The notes: generated from the letters alone by a model not told the origin. Shown: positions 46,960 through 59,886, counted from the stretch's first letter. The stretch is 64,000 nucleotides of DNA from Acephala macrosclerotiorum (GCA_014904845.1 MU119328.1:1-64000), one strand, 5' to 3'. A program made the numbers and translations.

Positions 46960-47703
46960 TTGTGACCAACACTGGTGAAAACATTAAGAGAAGTTCCGAT
47001 TAAATCCGCTCCGTCGTCTTGTGTGGGAGTCATGGACCTGAAGAATAAGAAATACGCCGTCAGTGTGTCTTCGATAGCCGATAACTTAGAGAGAGAACCG
47101 CGGAATCTGATATCTCTCGATGACTATCTTTGTCCAAAGAGGAGCTGGAATCTATCATGAAAAAACCGGATGGATCTGGCTGTAAGCCTCGGCTTTGCAA
47201 TATTACTATTCGCCTCGACGCCATGGATCAATAAGTTCTGGTCACTTCGAGACTTTTCTGTCTTTAACGATGACAACTCGCAGATTTTTATCACCAAGAC
47301 ATTTTACTCGGCCCAAATTTGCAAGGCCAGGACCGAACAACCTACGCACTCGCCTCGAATGTCCATGTTCTGGGATTGTATCGGCGAGCCGATTCTTACC
47401 TGCCTCGGCTTTGCATTTATCGAGCTTGCCCTTGGAAAGCGTCTTTCGGATATGCGTACACAGGCTAGTGACCTAATCCTAAACGATATGCTCGACCTTG
47501 CGGCTGCAAAGAAGTTGGTGAGCTAAGGGCTGGTCCTTGAGGAGGCGGGGCCGGTATATAATAATGCAGTGCAAGTTTGTTTGAACCATCAAGTGGTAAC
47601 TCCCGAAGGCGTTATCGGCATGAACTCTGAGTCTCCAATGTTTCAAGCACACTTAGAGACATTCGTCATCGGGCCCGTTCGGGAATTCTACTTGGCTTCT
47701 TAG
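46960..47703 (+). pseudogene. 5'-truncated DUF7580-like (HET-s/HeLo-associated) fragment with two stops
   Basis: One frame reads from the edge of the AT block to 47703, interrupted by TGA at 47158..47160 and TAA at 47524..47526. It contains MDLAVSLGFAILLFASTPWI (~47170), then IGEPILTCLGFAFIELALGK (~47380) and RVLxEAGP-like VLEEAGPVYNNAV (~47540). These match the C-terminal half of kinase-like DUF7580 proteins, which in fungi often follow a HeLo-type N-terminal domain and belong to the cell-death/recognition repertoire. The N-terminal half is missing and its place is taken by the AT-rich block. Both stops can come from CGA and CAA by single C-to-T changes. Confidence 0.65.
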
Positions 47704-48776
47704 CGTCCAGTCCAAAAAACAACCCAATCATATTAATACGCAATAGCTTTGATTTATTCTTACAAGAGATGGTTTCGGTGATTATAAAATAAAACTGTTT
47801 ATATACCTTAGAGCAACTTGGTCAAGTTTCTCCCTTTTTGCGGTAGGAAGAACTGAATCGTATTGAAGCTGGTTCGCTTGAGTGGAAAATAATAACAAGA
47901 CTTATTTAAACATATAACCCGATATGAGAAGACGCCATGGCAGCATATTTCGCTCACATACTTGTAATATTAAAGGTTGCTGTCGTAGTTCCGCTAGCCA
48001 TTTATTAAATACTAGACTTAGACTCAGACGAATGCATTTAGAGTCGTAAAATTGATCGAAAAGCATTTGACTTTGAAATGATATGATAATTAAAAGGCCA
48101 CACTGAAAATAGTCTCCCAGCCCGTTGGTGGTGGCCACGATGAAGAGGTCTCTTTCCTGGTGGCGCTTTATTGAAACTCATAAAGCACTTCTAAGCTGAG
48201 TTTTGCCTTCTCTTCTTTCTTATTGGACAGACAGCGTTACAGAGGGGTTAAGTTTTCTTAAAGTTCTTAGAGTATTCAGAAGCTTGCCTGCAATTAATAA
48301 ATCCTATGATATTCACCAGATACCACAGTCAGATGAGAGGTCAGCCGCCAGGCTGAGGGCGCAGCAGAGTAGATATTGGTGGCGTATGCATGCTCGCGCT
48401 AAATGTGTCAGGTCGCAGTGTCCACCAATCATCCTCGTCAGCCAATCTATTTCTGAGAAACAAAGGAAATCGACCCATGCATTGCTGACAAGGCTCCGGT
48501 TTCAGATATCAAGTGACAGAAGAAAATTGGTTCGTATATTCTAGGTGTGGCTGAGAATGAGGCCGCCGCTTGACCAGGGGGGGTTGATACATAAAGCCCG
48601 GTAAGGCTCAAGAATCCTCGTCCTCAACCTGCTCATAATGTGATTCTGGCCGCAAACTCTACCTATTTCGAGTCAACCAGTACATGCATTCAGCCCGTCT
48701 GAGTCGTAGGGAGCAGAGTCCGTCCTCTTTATCCACTTACTGTAAGATAATCTTTTAACTACTCCAGGTACATATT
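47704..48776. other. Intergenic, no gene recognised
   Basis: A plus-strand ORF at 48203..48544 and a minus-strand ORF at 47902..48138 exist but show no recognisable motif. The stretch just before 48777 should contain the promoter of the CorA-like gene. Confidence 0.4.
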
Positions 48777-50499
48777 ATGTTGTCAAAGGGTGGGCTTATG
48801 GAAAAAGTACGTGTTAGAAGTGCAGAAGACTATGCCCACCTTGTGGAAGCTCATGCTCGTCAAGCCGCCGATAACTCCCTATACCCTGGATTGAATTACG
48901 AAAACCTTTCCCAATACCTGCTGGAGCCATACACTCGGAGCTACAAACCACGAAGCCGAGAGCCTTCAGTCGAAAAATCCCATAAGGGTCGTGCCACATG
49001 TTTTGTGATGTTACATGACCTAAGCGCGGCACCTCATGAACGGGGAACACCTTTCCTGTCGCCGGATGCATTCGAAAGGTCTGAAGCTATACAAAACTTG
49101 GGTGCATCAAGTACTGGATATCTTCTCTTCATGAGGGGTAACCCCACGCCCGAATGGCTGAATACGATTGGGTACTCCTGCAATGTTGATCCTGATTTCT
49201 TCTTGAAGCATCTAGACTTCCGATCAACAGCCGGAAAGCAGGACTATTTCAACCTGCCCTCGCTTCCCACAACCAACGAGAATTTCATAAGGCTACACTG
49301 GACAACTATCGGTTCCAGATTGGCAAACTTTGAGATTAATGGCCACGATCAAGGACGAATAGATCTACTTCGGAAGGACAGCGCGAAGAAAATGGAGCGT
49401 TTTCTTCAAGATACTCGTTCCACCCACAAAATGAACATGTGCGACTCATTTGTACGCCGTTTCGCTGTGCACGATGAGAACCATTTCTCGTTGGAACAGG
49501 ACGTCTCCATATGTGTGAATACGGTCGGAAACGGATGGATCAGTAGGCTCCTCTGTCTTCACCTTTCAAGTCTAACATGACTGATGTCATATAGTTGTTG
49601 TGTGGCAAGATATAGGGAATGATTTGATGCAAGGACTCAGCGGACCATGGCTCGAGCCACCCAACCACTCCTTTTCTTGGAAGACACGAGCACTACCTAC
49701 CATTCAGCACAGACCCCACATGGCTCTAGAAGCTCGAAGCCCTCCCATGCGCAGGTGTTCAGAGGGTCCAGGCTCTGGGAAGTTCATCCAAAGTGCTTCT
49801 CTCCTGTACCTCAATTATGGAAACTCACTTGATCAAGAGCTTTTGTCATACAACCCATTCTATGTATTGACAGATCTATTCAAGTTCACCGCTTTCGCTG
49901 AGGTCCAGTTTCTCAATATGATGGAGACAAAATTGAAGAAAGAAATTGATTTCTCGGTCACCGACAGTCGCCATGCTCCAACTTTTTCCAATCTTCTTTA
50001 TAGCAAGACTCTTCTCGACCAGCACGTAGATCAGATTGAGGAAACCATTGCTTCAATCAAGAGCAATAGCAATACTCCATTTGCTAACGGGTCCGCCGAA
50101 GTTGATCAAGAGGTCTTGGTTGTGGCAACGAAACTGCTTCGAGACTTTGAATCGCTATCTCAGAGAGCAAAAGCTCTGTCGCTGCACTGCGAGAGTGGCA
50201 TGAAAATTGTGACAAACAATAACATGCTCCTGGAGTCGCAGAGAGCAATTGAGCAGGCCGCAGGAGTTGCAAAGCTGACAAAGCTTGCATTCTTCTACAT
50301 TCCTTTATCCTTCACGACGTCGTTCTTCGGTATGAACTTTATCCAATTTGGCACGGGTGCTTTGAGTATATGGGTCTGGTTTGTGGCTTCAGCGCCTGTA
50401 TTTATTATTTCTGTCTTGCTCTTGAGTTATGACATCTCGAGGATATTTGGGGTTTTATGGAGTTGGATTTGCTCGCTGTTCAAAAAGGAGCGAGTATAA
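48777..50499 (+). CDS. CorA-like Mg2+ transporter family protein
   Basis: Exons 48777..49542 and 49595..50499 give about 556 aa. The intron has GTAGGC and ATATAG ends and joins in phase 1, restoring GNGWIIVVWQDIGNDLMQG. Near the C-terminus there are two membrane segments: FYIPLSFTTSFFGMNFI (~50295) with the GMN signature of the CorA superfamily, and WVWFVASAPVFIISVLLL (~50375). They are preceded by a long helix typical of the CorA stalk. The N-terminal ~350 residues form the soluble domain common to fungal CorA-like proteins. Canonical CorA proteins form pentameric divalent-cation channels; many fungal relatives are untested, so transport activity is inferred. A second frame across ~49650-49800 also looks coding (FLEDTSTTYHS), so the reading of this stretch could be locally wrong. 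Confidence 0.8.
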
Positions 50500-50619
50500 A
50501 GGATTGTCACCTGCTGGCATTGTGGGGATGACATTAACATCGAGTGGAGTCTTTGGAGTGATTGAGTTTTTATTGTTGCATACTTTGGTTCGAAATTAAA
50601 TACGTAGCTTTTCCCAGCC

Positions 50620-52354
50620 TCAGGTCCGCGAGAGATTCGAGTGTAATTTGTATTCCTTCATGAAAAGTCCTGTAAGTGCAGCTAGACAGCTCATGCCGAA
50701 CGTGGTGCCAAACACTGCCACAAGTGCCACCATATAACTATCTAAGACTTCCTGTCTGTAAATCGGATCAACCTTCGAGATCTCTTGAAAATTCCCTCGG
50801 ATTGCATCAATGATGTTGGCAGCATCAGCGACTTGACCAAGACGGTTCCATAATGCCTCCCTGAGAACATTCTGAAATACTGCAGACGCAAATGTCACGC
50901 CTAGCGTTGAGCCTGCAGAGCGAAAAACGAATGAAGCGGATGTTGCAAGAGCCTGTTCTTCTCTCAGAACCGAGCTGATGACTGCCGTGAGATTGATGAC
51001 GAGCATACCACCAAACCCGAGGCCAATGATAGCAAGGATTAGGAATGGATACCATGGGGGTGTTGTGAGCGAAAGATGTATCAAGAGTCCTGACCCAACT
51101 ACGGTGAAAAGATGGGTCAAAATGCTGAGGTTGTAGTAAGTTCCATAGGCCCGCATGATGAAGCCAGCCGCCAAAGCTCCGACGGCTTGCCCGGCGCTGT
51201 TCGGTAATAACCTCAATCCTGCTTGAGTGGTGCTGTATCCCAATAGCTGTATGTATACCGGAATGTAGTATAGGACTCCGAATGCGGACATGTGGTCGAA
51301 ACAGTATGTTAGCGATGCGGCGAGGACAGTTCGGTTTTGGAGTAGGTGAAGAGGAATGATAGGCTCTGCAGCAACATTCTTTTCAATATACAGGAACAAA
51401 GCGAAGAAGACGATCGAGAGTGGAAGTGTGGTGAAAACCAATGCACTTTTCCAAGGGACCAGATTTCCACCAGCGTTCAAGCCCACCAAGAAGAGGACCA
51501 GGGCGGCGATCAAAGCTATACATCCAAAGTAATCCACTCTGCGGATGTTTGACTTGTCGACTTGCTTAGTGGGGACTTTCACGACAAAGTACACCAAGAC
51601 TGTGGCAACAAAGATCAGAGGCACCTGTATCAGAAAAGCCCACTTCCAGCCGAGCACATCGTTCAGCCACCCTCCGTATAATCCTCCGACTCCAGTACCA
51701 GCTCCATAGCAGAGGTTGTTGATTCCTGTAATGACACCTCGTTTCCTCACTGGGACCAGGTCCGATCCAACAAATGTCGAGACGGCATATATTGCACCTC
51801 CTCCAAGGCCAGCAAGGGCACGGCCGAACAACATTTGCCCTTCATTGTTTGCGAGTCCGCAGATGAGGGTTCCAATCCCGAAGGTACTGTTCGCCAAAAT
51901 AAGTCCAGCTCGACGACCGAAAATATCTGTGAGGCGACCACAAAGTGGCTGTGAAGCAGCCTGTCCGATCAGATATGCCGAGCCCAGCCAGGCAAGAGAG
52001 CCTAATGATTTGAAACTCGTCGAAATGGGAACTAGAAGTGTAGCTACAATTGTAGAATCTAGGATGCAGGATCAGCATTCGTATGAATGTATTCCCAAGA
52101 GAGAGAGAGAGAGACAGAGAGAGATATAATACCAATTGCAGTCAGAACAACGCCAATCTGGACTCGTGGATTAGTTAAGAATTGTCTCACAATGGCAAGT
52201 TTTGACTATAGCTCACCCACATGCACCCAAGAATCAAGGCAAGTTTAGCATTAGAAGGCTCCTCAGGAAGTACAACCACTGCCAGCCCACTACTTTGTGC
52301 CGATTCAATGCTGTCATCGCCACTGCAATCTGTAGCCTGGTGTTCAATGGGCAT
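50620..52354 (-). CDS. MFS drug:H+ antiporter-like transporter (14-TM, DHA2 type)
   Basis: Exons 52354..52217, 52157..52133 and 52058..50620 give about 533 aa. Both introns have GT-AG ends and keep frame, and the middle exon is only 25 nt. The joins yield IGVVLTAIDSTIVATLLVPI, the classic first membrane helix of fungal MFS multidrug transporters. Next come SLAWLGSAYLIGQAASQPL, motif A (GRLTDIFGRRAGL), a motif C-like stretch (GAGTGVGGLYGGW) and about 14 hydrophobic segments in all. The short N-terminus is hydrophilic. Such proteins sit in the plasma membrane and export toxic compounds or secondary metabolites in exchange for protons; the substrate is unknown. No biosynthetic cluster surrounds it. 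The gene appears intact. A 28-nt GA/CT tract lies in the second intron. Confidence 0.9.
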
Positions 52355-53097
52355 GAATGCGGTCAATGCAATCACATGTCATTCGTTTTATCAGAGTCAA
52401 GTGAAAACCTGTTGCGTTCGAGTCGTCTTTTGTCTCTAGACCAAAGACCTCAAGGTATATGCGGATATTCCTGACCGAGTACGAATATCCAACACCCCGC
52501 GCTAAAGCTGGATAATATAATGTTGGTGAAGCGGTGAGAAACGTGGGGTGAGACGAATTAGCGCCTGCATTCTCCAAGGATCTGTTACCGACTGGCACGC
52601 CTACGGAAGCCTCTCATCGGATCAGAGTTGCATGAGGCTTTCAAGTCGTCACAATCAACACCTAATGAACGAAATCGAATTGAAAACCTGAAGGCATTTC
52701 GCAAGTGAGTTGGGAAGGCAGCCGATAGATGGGCAAATTTGAATCGCGACACAGCCTATTTTGCTTCGTGACCCCGCATGTCACAGAAGACGTAACCTTA
52801 AGTTCCATCCATGCATACGGGGCTGGGTCGGATGCAGCCTGTTATCTTCGGCCTCCCTACACCCTCGGATCGGTTGACCATAATTCAGCCTTCGGCGCCT
52901 AGCTTCTATTTGGGGCTCTTTCCAACAAATTCGAGGCATTGCATGCAGAGTGGTATCATGTTACGAGCAGCATCCGCTTGCCAGGTCGAACACTTCAGTT
53001 CGTTTAGCCCTAGTATACATGCCGTATTCTATGCATTCTTCTACTGCGTTAGATATCTTTCTAGCAAGGCTGCAAATTTCGCCCGCACGTGAACGGG
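52355..53097. other. Divergent spacer between the MFS and NLR genes
   Basis: No gene was recognised. The two flanking genes are transcribed away from it, so both promoters should lie here. Confidence 0.45.
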
Positions 53098-56000
53098 ATG
53101 CGCTCCCCTAGTCCAGCAGTGCGGTTTCGGACTCTCTTTGAGGCTCAAAAAGTTTCGTCGTTGTAAGAACTCGGTGCGACATATTAATTGACGTAACAGG
53201 ATCGCTCACGTCTTCTCTAGCATTGTAGTGATCCCGGGGCTCGGAATATCTCCACCTGAGAGTTGGGGGAAGTCGCATGGAAAACCATGGCTCGAAACAT
53301 TGCTTTCGAATGCAGCACCGAACTCAAGCATCTTGTGCTTCGATCACGGACTCTCGACGGAAGACACCTTCTCTTGGTCTAAGCTAGTCAATAGTGGTGA
53401 TGCTCTTTTGCAATGCCTACTCAAAGAACGTGAGAATCAAGCAGTTAGTGATGTAATAAAATTGTGGAAAGGAGGATCACCTGACATAGACAGATACAAG
53501 AGTACCCCTTCCTATTTGTGTGTCACAGTCTAGGAGGAATTATAGTGAAAAAGGTATTGATACTCGCCCTTGCCGTTTCGTGGACGTTTGAAATTTACTC
53601 CTTTAGGCATTATGTCTTGCTCAACAGGATATCACCACATTCGGTGGTCTGATAAGTGTTGTCTCTGGTATTATACTAATGGGCACACCTCACTCGAAAC
53701 AAGCGGCAGACGAAATATGGCGTAACATATCACTAATACCAAAAGCGAGTTTGAAGAAGTTCTCGAAGCAGGAGATATCCAATGATGAAATGTCCATTCT
53801 GATCAGACTTTCGACTCAGTTCGAGGATATTAATGATAACCCCATTGCACCGATCCTATCTGCATACGAGAAGAGGGAGACAAAGATCAGAAGCGGTCTT
53901 GGGAGATTTCAAGTGAAGTCAACTTTGGTAAGTCTTGGTTACCAGGATGCTGAAGCGCAGGTCATTGACATGAACACTAGCTTGTTAAGAGAGAATTCTC
54001 TCTGACACATATACACAACGAGAAGGACCTCGAGCTTGACGCAGACCACACCTCGCTTTGCGATATTTCAAGCCAGAGCGATGCGTATACACAAATCGCC
54101 ACGTTTATTAGAGAATCAATTGGAGCAACCCAGCGGGACATATTCCTGGATAATTCGTCAAGTCACAAATCTGCAGAACAGGAAGATCAAGATGACTATT
54201 TCGCGACTGAGGTACAACGCACAATGTCTAGAAGCGTTAGTCCTGGGTATCGCTCGGGTAGCGGTGAGGATTACCGCGAGGCTCACGCCAAAAGCCCTCC
54301 GTACCGACCAAGTCATTTTCATCAGAAGTCAAATGAGAGAGCGACTCGAAAACAACAAACTCGAATATCACACACAGCGAGGCTTGCAGCCTTTGACCTG
54401 ATCTCTGAAGCCTCAGACTTTTCACAGCGAGATCCTAGGCTGCCATGCTTCTTTCGAAAGTCGCATATCCGAAATGGAGACTTCTTCGGCCGACAAGATG
54501 TACTCAAGAAAATGGAAAATGCACTTCTTCCCAGATCCTCGTTCAAACGGCATGTGGCCCATAACGAGCTGCGGACATTTGGCCTCTGTGGGCTTGGGGG
54601 AGTGGGGAAAACTGAAGTCGCCGTTCAATTCATGTTCGATCATCGGGACGACTTCGATGCAATTTTTTGGGTCCAGGCCGATGAGACACCAAAGCTCGCA
54701 GAAGACTTTTGTCAAATCGCCCTTGAACTTGGGCTGGAAGATGCAGGCACCGCCCAGAACAAAGCTGTCAGTCGTGACCTTGTCAAGAAGTGGCTCACGT
54801 GTCCCTTGAAACACTCTCGAAGACCCTCTATGCCTTCTACAAATGACGAGTACGCTTCCTGGCTTTTGATTCTTGACAATGTCGATGAGCCCGAGATTCT
54901 CAAAGACTATTGGCCGTTTGAAGGAGTCGGCTCAATCCTGGTCACGAGTCGTGATCCGTTAGCAAAAGGCAGAGCATTTCGAATGACATCGGGCCACACT
55001 CTGAAGCCTTTTGAAGAGAGAGAATCGGCAGAATTTCTAGTCGGCCTAACGCAGAACGACAGCGATGATGAGGGCGATGACGAGGACAGTGACGAGCAGC
55101 CGCCCAAGCACCATAGCGCTATTCCAAGTGAAGCCATTTGTATCGCACAGCGTCTCGGTGGTCTACCTCTAGCGTTAACGCAGATGGCTGGAATCATCAA
55201 CTTCAAACGTCTATCGTACAAGGACTTCTTGTCTCAATATGATCAGGGTCAAAAAATAAAAGAGCTTCACGGGCTAAGACTTGGAACCCAAGACACGACT
55301 TACAAGCACACACTTTCCTCGGTTTGGGCTTTAGATCGCCTCAGTCATGGAGCTTTGGCACTCCTTGAGGTCATCTCTCTCATGGACCCCGACCGGATAC
55401 CAGAAGATATCCTAACAGGAGAATTTAAACAGCCCATCAAGGGCTATCTGCAAGACACTGGTGAATACCATGAAGCAAGAGCCGAATTGGTGAAATCATC
55501 TCTTATCACGAGAAACAAGCAGCAAGAATTTGTGAGAGTGCACAGACTGACGCAAGATGGTGTTCGAGCGGAGATGGATGCCACACATCTTGAGACTGCC
55601 TTTGAAACGACAATATCTCTCATCGTCGCTGTTTGGCCTTTTGTGTCCATAGAGTGGCGACACAGCACTTCCCGATGGGAGAAATGTGAAGCCTTTTTCC
55701 CCCACGTGCTGCGACTGAAGAACTTTTATTTGCGAGAAATACTCCCGGAGGGTGTCTTCAAAGCAGGATTAAATTTTGCAAAATTGCTCAACGATGTAGG
55801 CTGGTGAGTCTTCTATGCACTATCGTCCCAGCGACAGTCCTCACATGTACAGGTATTTCTATGAACGGTCTATGCCCGAAAACTGCGAGCCATTCTTTCA
55901 GTTAGCACAAGAGGTATGTCAATCTCAGAGAGGTGAACCAGATGAGGAAGCTATCGACCTTCTGAGTGAGATATATTACAGTCGAGGCGCCGATGCATCC

Positions 56001-56897
56001 GAAGCCAATGAGCCAGAAAGATGCATGGAATACACGACGAAGTTCTGGGAACTGCGTCTGAAACATGCGGAGACCTCTCTCAGAGGGCGAAGGGATCTTA
56101 GACTCGGCATGTCCTACAACCAAATGGGAGTTGCCTACATGATGAACGGTGACTATGAAAGTGCCATAGGGGTCCTTGAGAAAGCATTTGAAGTCTATTC
56201 AATTCTCGACGACCCTGCCCCTATCAAGGCGACTTTACCAGCAGCTAACATGGGGCTGGCATACTGGTTCTTGGGACGATATGATGAGGCATACACAGTG
56301 CTCATTGGAATTTTGAGGGAACGGGAGAAGGTTTTTGGCAAGAACGACAAGGAGTCTTTCAAGTACGTGATGCAATACCAACAGTTGGCTGGATGGACTG
56401 ACGAACAATAGGACTGGTCGAGTCCTGCACGCACTTGGGAATGTCAGAGCTAGTCAAGGGCGCCTCAAAGAGAGCTACGACTTCCATCAACGAGCTTTAA
56501 TGCAGTACAGATCGACAATCGGAGACAATCACCATAGAACTGCAGATGTATGCTACAAAGTTGCGGAGCACTATATACGATTCGAGAAGCTAGAGGATGC
56601 GAGGTAAGGGATCTCTGGAGCTCTGTAACTTGAGACATGAATTCACACGACAGCAGAAAACTTATCGAGCAGGCTTTGAAGGTGTTCAGCAGTCGTATCC
56701 ACTACAGACATGAGAAAGCTCGTACAGACTACCTAATGGGCAAGCTAATGGCATTGAAACGCAACGTAGAGATGAGCGAGAAGTATTTTTCAGATGCATT
56801 TGCTGGGTACCAGATGTTGAAGCCGGATGACCCCCGTACCCGAGAAGAACTCTCCGATTCCGACTACGAGGAGTTGGTCTGTTTCTGGTCTCGCTAG
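53098..56897 (+). CDS. NLR protein: alpha/beta-hydrolase, NB-ARC, TPR; two N-terminal frame breaks
   Basis: Exon 1 is 53098..53162, exon 2 begins at 53221, and later introns include 55804..55852, 56363..56411 and 56604..56656. The N-terminus is an alpha/beta hydrolase: IVVIPGLGISPPESW, then the nucleophile block VCHSLGGIIVKKA (~53518-53610) and LMGTPHSK. A Ser-rich linker follows. The NB-ARC has FFGRQDVL, P-loop GLGGVGKTEVA (~54589), LLILDNVDEPE (~54862), SILVTSRDPL and RLGGLPLAL. TPR repeats run from ~55860 to 56890. Such hydrolase-NLRs resemble SesB-type proteins in fungal nonself recognition. Two breaks: the hydrolase changes frame in a CCCC run at ~53507, and another change lies in the GAGAGAA stretch at ~53990. 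The NB-ARC and TPR parts are intact from 54224. It may be a pseudogene, or these short-repeat indels may be sequence errors. Confidence 0.8.
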
Positions 56898-57754
56898 TGT
56901 TGACTTGCACCTCATATAAAAGCAATTGTTGGTCGTAGGACGCATCTTCTAATAAAACCCAATAGACAGCGGAGGTTTGTCAGTATGCGTTCTGTGCCTT
57001 CCGTACAGCTTCGAATCGCTTTGAAGGGTATATCTGCATTTGCAGAGGTAGAGCGAGTTCGGGGCGTTCGCCGGCCTACGACTGGTATCTGGGGCACGTT
57101 GGAAGTTCGCGGTTGAAATATCTACGGCGACTGTTCATGTGTCTCGGCGCGTGGTGGTTTGGGAGTAGGGAACGGCGTTGAAGGACCTAGTTGTTTGTTA
57201 GGCGAGGACAGTATACAATTCTTAGGGCGGTGCCGGGGTTATCGGCCATAGAGAACTTTCAGACGAAGCCATCCATTATGCAATATGTCGTGGCAAGGGA
57301 GGTGTTTATTTCTGAGGAGAAGCGCGTTCGAGGTTTGAAGGTTTGACGCGACTTGGGTTTCTCCGCTGCGTGCATCACGTGAACATACCCATCAGGCCGG
57401 GAAAAGAACTGAAGGAAGATATTGGCACTTTCTCTAGCGATTCCTTGAGCGTAGGGCTGCCTGCAAGTCGATGGAGAGAGGAACTCGCGGTCGTCCTTGG
57501 GCGGACCGGGCTGCCTGATTGTACGACACCTGGTGGGCGTCTACGCTCTACCATTACTGATGAGCTAAGGGTGATAGCGGGTGAATGATGCCGGTTTCTA
57601 GGGTCCGCAATACTGTATAAGAATGTGGGAGATCTGAGAATTTTATTCGATGACCGGTTTATCCTGCAGAGGAAATTCGAAGAAGTGATTTCTTATTCGA
57701 CCTATCGTGCGCCGAGACGTTGCCTCTACTAGCTTGAAATAACCCTAAATGGGA
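56898..57754. other. Spacer between the NLR and the AT block
   Basis: No convincing gene. The ORF at 57343..57588 shows no known motif. Composition is normal right up to ~57755, where the direct repeat begins. Confidence 0.45.
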
Positions 57755-58006
57755 TAATATCGCGAGGAGCGTGGTTCGAGATGCCAGATCACGTGTCGAG
57801 TGCGTTAACGCAATCGATAAAACTATTTGCGTCTCGTACAACGCATTAAATATTTTATATATTAAACATTTTTTTTTTAAATAAAAAAATAAATATAATA
57901 AAATATAATATTATTAAATTAATTTATATAAAATTAATTTTATAATTTGTATTCGTTGTATTTTATTTATATAAATTATATTTAAATTTTATTTGTTTTT
58001 TTAATA
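57755..58006 (+). repeat. Left copy of a ~252-bp direct repeat, RIP-mutated on its right side
   Basis: It aligns with 63705..63955 at a constant offset of 5,950 (5,949 after a one-base difference in a T run). By eye all mismatches are transitions. In the left third this copy keeps C/G where the other has T/A; for instance gcgaggagcgtggttcgag (57762) faces gcgaaaaacgtaattcaaa (63712). In the right third the situation is reversed. It may be an LTR or another terminal duplication of the AT block. Confidence 0.85.
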
Positions 58007-59390
58007 TTAATTAATAATTATAAAATTATAAAATAATTAAAAAAAATTTTAATTATACGAATATATTATTATATAATTAATTAATTAAATTATTATATAA
58101 AAATATTATTTTTTATTTTTAAATATAATTTTATTTTAATAAAAAAAATTTAAAATATAATAAATTATAAAATATTTAAATTAATTTATATATATTTAAT
58201 TACTTATTCGATATAAGAACTAATATTAACTTTTTTATATACACGTAATATTAATACTTCTTACAATGAGCGATTTCACTCAAATTTAATCGAGGTACTC
58301 AAATGAAGCGATTTGATTGGTCCATTAAGGAATTCCGCGATCACATGACTTCGGACTAATATGTAATCGATTCGATAAAAAATACCAAAATCTCGATTTA
58401 CGTTGCGACTATAATTAAAAGTTATTTACTAATACAAATTGTATAAAACTTACAAATAAATTGAAACTTAATTAAATACTATTAGATTTCAAGTTTTAAG
58501 CGATTTTATTAATTCGTTGTTATGCAAATCAATAAAATGTAATCGTACTTAGTAAAAATTGCGACTATAAAACTCTTTTAAGTGCGCTTTTACTTTAGAT
58601 ACTAAAGTCGACAATCGCTTCTCTAGTAGAAAAAAACATTAAAACTTTCTAAGTTCGTTTTTACTTTAGATATTAAAATATTTACTTAAATATTAAATAT
58701 TTCTATAATTGCGCAATTTAATTTTTTTATACAATATTCGAAAATTTTTAAAAATACGTTTTTAACGATTTACGTCGAAAAACTAATAATAAAATAATTG
58801 TTTTATATTTCGAACTATTTATAGACTAAAAAAAAGTTTACAAATAATAAACTAACGATTATATCGTCGATATAAATTTATCGAAATTAAATCGATAAAA
58901 AAAAAGTTTTTTTTAAAGCGAGAAAAAGAAAAATACTTTATACAAAACTTAGTATTCAATTGATCTCTAAAAAAAAGTTTTTTGTATATTATTTACTATT
59001 GAATACTATTTTAAATTAAAAAAAATATTTCGTTCTTTAAATTCATTTTTAATCGGAGTTTTCTTTTAAAATTTAAAGATTAAATACATTATCGACTTCG
59101 AATATTAATACTACGATAAATAATATTTTCGACGCTATTAACGATAATTCGATTAAAAGCATTTGCTCGATCTAAAAAAGATATAAAAAAAAAACCAATA
59201 AAAACTCCGAGAAAAAAGAGTTTTAAGCAATTATAAAGAAAGCGTGAATTACAAAAAAAACCGATTTCTGAAGATATTAGAGTTTTAATTATTAGCGAAT
59301 CGATTGAAATGCGTATTACACTACTAAGAATTAATAAGTAGAGTTTCAATCTGTGAACAGAAAAAGGTAAACGCTTATTGAACACGTTAA
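58007..59390. repeat. AT-rich, partly RIP-mutated interior, left part
   Basis: The composition is AT-rich but less extreme than after 60.6 kb. C residues still occur in CpA and CpT context from about 58260 on, so mutation looks lighter here. No coding frame with recognisable protein features was found; the ORF 59089..59385 (minus) is Phe/Leu/Lys-rich noise. Confidence 0.6.
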
Positions 59391-59886
59391 AAGGAAAAGA
59401 AAATCGAACGTTTAATCAACGCTTGCGTTACTAAAGAGATTATAGCGCTACGATAACGGCTCTGGGATTGGCAAAAGGAGAATTGGAAGACGGAGTAAAA
59501 GCTACTATGTGATGCGTTTAAGCCGACTGTAAGTTTATTGGGTAAGCCCGGCTGCGGCTGGCGCTAATAGTAGACTGGATTCTCGGCACTAAATAAATAC
59601 CGAAAGCTCTTTCGATTCTTCCTCGGGATAATGAGAGCAATCTCTCTTCTAGAAAAGTAGAAAGTGAGAAGTTCGAAGCGAGAAAACAAAACTCTAATCG
59701 AGGCTCGAAAATTTAGCTATATTCGAAGGATATAGCTTGTATAATAGTTCGCTTTTTTCCTTGGTCGGTTTTTGCGTCCGAGTGGCAGTTGTATATAGCC
59801 GTGTACACTATAGAAAAGGCTAATTACTTCGACAGTCCTATTGTCTAACGGCAGACACGGACTTAAAATGAATTCCATTCCATTCT

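Noticed and set aside
48203..48544. 113-codon ORF as a gene
   Set aside because: There is no motif, homology cue or splice context, and the surroundings look non-coding.
52099..52126. GA-rich tract as a regulatory element
   Set aside because: It lies inside the second MFS intron as a pyrimidine tract on the coding strand, which is ordinary for an intron.
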